A DNA stretch of 15,143 nt, taken from Methylotenera sp. (GTDB lineage Bacteria; Pseudomonadota; Gammaproteobacteria; Burkholderiales; Methylophilaceae). Positions 14,562 to 15,143 of the stretch are shown piece after piece. Under the pieces are notes generated by a model. The model made no database searches. It was given only the letters and a program-made list of their open reading frames with translations, and was not told the origin of the DNA. Location: the NCBI GenBank assembly GCA_013816325.1, contig JACDEP010000036.1:1-15143 (forward strand), in the 5' to 3' direction. The stretch's first letter is position 1, and each line of letters opens with the position of its first letter. The translations under genes were made by a program, and so were the position numbers.

Positions 14562-15143
14562 CAGGTCTTCAATTCCCGATGCCGGGTCAGTGCTTTCTGC
14601 TGCTTATCATTGAAATATTGGCTTAACTTTTCTGCAAAATATACCGAGCGGTGTTGCCCGCCTGTACAACCAATGGCTACAGTTAAATAGCTGCGATTAT
14701 CAATAACGAAACAAGGCAACCATTTTTCTATGTAGTCGCGTATGTCCTTGAGCATATCATGTACCGACTTCTGGCTCTCTAGAAATGCCTGTATGTTAGC
14801 GTCCCGCCCAGTAAAATCGCGTAGAAGGGGGTCGTAATGGGGGTTAGGAAGGCAGCGCACATCAAACAAAAAATCCGCATCTAGCGGGATGCCGTGTTTG
14901 AAACCAAAAGAGGTGAATAATAAGGTCAGGCCTGCATGGGGGTTAGAAACAACTTCTTTCACCCAGTTGCGCAGCGTATTAGCGCTCAGATTGCTCGTAT
15001 CAATAACGTGACCAAGGGCACCCAAATCTAGCAGTAGCTCCCGTTCAAGTGCAATACTTTCAGCCAAAGTGGCATTATCTTTACTGAGCGGGTGTTTGCG
15101 TCTGGTCTCGCTGAATCTTTTTACCAATGTTTCAATATTAGAT
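14561..15143 (-). CDS. rapZ: RapZ, RNase adapter / nucleotide-binding protein (C-terminal part)
   Basis: The last 193 complete codons are visible and the frame is open to the right edge, so about 90-100 N-terminal residues with the Walker A are missing. The TTG at 15127 is only an internal codon: the upstream residues (SNIET) continue the conserved segment before LVKRFSETRRKHPLS. Recognisable family blocks are SFGFKHGIPLDADFLFDVR, LPNPHYDPLL and the C-terminal IGCTGGQHRSVYFAEKL. In E. coli RapZ binds the small RNA GlmZ and presents it to RNase E, controlling GlmS and amino-sugar supply. Outside enteric bacteria the partner RNAs are generally not known. The end TRHRELKT lacks the basic KRK cluster of the E. 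coli protein. It is the first visible gene of the leftward PTS operon. Confidence 0.93.
   Translation of the reverse strand, partial: SNIETLVKRFSETRRKHPLSKDNATLAESIALERELLLDLGALGHVIDTSNLSANTLRNWVKEVVSNPHAGLTLLFTSFGFKHGIPLDADFLFDVRCLPNPHYDPLLRDFTGRDANIQAFLESQKSVHDMLKDIRDYIEKWLPCFVIDNRSYLTVAIGCTGGQHRSVYFAEKLSQYFNDKQQKALTRHRELKT

Overview
The window is an ordinary chromosomal housekeeping region of a Gram-negative bacterium, most likely a betaproteobacterium of the Methylophilaceae type (Methylotenera or a relative). Three things point there: the block def-fmt-htpX-rsmB-DUF4390-ntrY-ntrX divergent from a LysM protein gene, the betaproteobacterial order rapZ-EIIA(Man)-HPr-EI with a Ser46-containing HPr, and the moderate GC content with AT-rich spacers. 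The family-level placement is inferred from gene order and protein resemblance, not from a search. There is no sign of mobile DNA, CRISPR, tRNA or rRNA, and no gene-free stretch reaches 300 bases.

Left edge, minus strand: the 5' part of a secreted LysM-domain protein gene. A 180-base AT-rich divergent spacer with a clear dyad and a tandem near-repeat separates it from the rightward genes. Those are def (peptide deformylase), fmt (Met-tRNA formyltransferase), htpX (membrane metalloprotease, with its own heat-shock-like promoter candidate), rsmB (16S rRNA m5C967 methyltransferase), a secreted DUF4390 protein, and an NtrY/NtrX-type two-component system. The rsmB-DUF4390-ntrY genes overlap, so they are probably translationally coupled. 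The NtrX-like regulator is the most striking protein here: its receiver and Fis-type DNA-binding domains are intact, but the central AAA+ domain has lost every ATPase and sigma54-contact signature I looked for.

Right half, minus strand, read right to left: rapZ (5' end off the window), a mannose-family EIIA, ptsH (HPr), ptsI (enzyme I), a small DUF4870 membrane protein, prlC (oligopeptidase A) and xth (exodeoxyribonuclease III). xth converges on ntrX at about 8700. EI, HPr and EIIA form a phosphorelay with no sugar permease in view. HPr keeps both His15 and Ser46, so it is suited to dual control by EI and HPr kinase, in line with a regulatory rather than transport PTS.

Functionally the window joins N-terminal formyl-methionine metabolism (def, fmt), rRNA modification (rsmB), membrane protein quality control (htpX), envelope/redox or nitrogen signalling (ntrYX with DUF4390), a regulatory PTS, peptide breakdown (prlC) and base-excision repair (xth). 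I found no clearly new system. The points worth a second look are the pseudo-AAA+ NtrX, the hairpin series that overlaps the rsmB ribosome binding site, the htpX promoter region, and the RapZ C-terminus.
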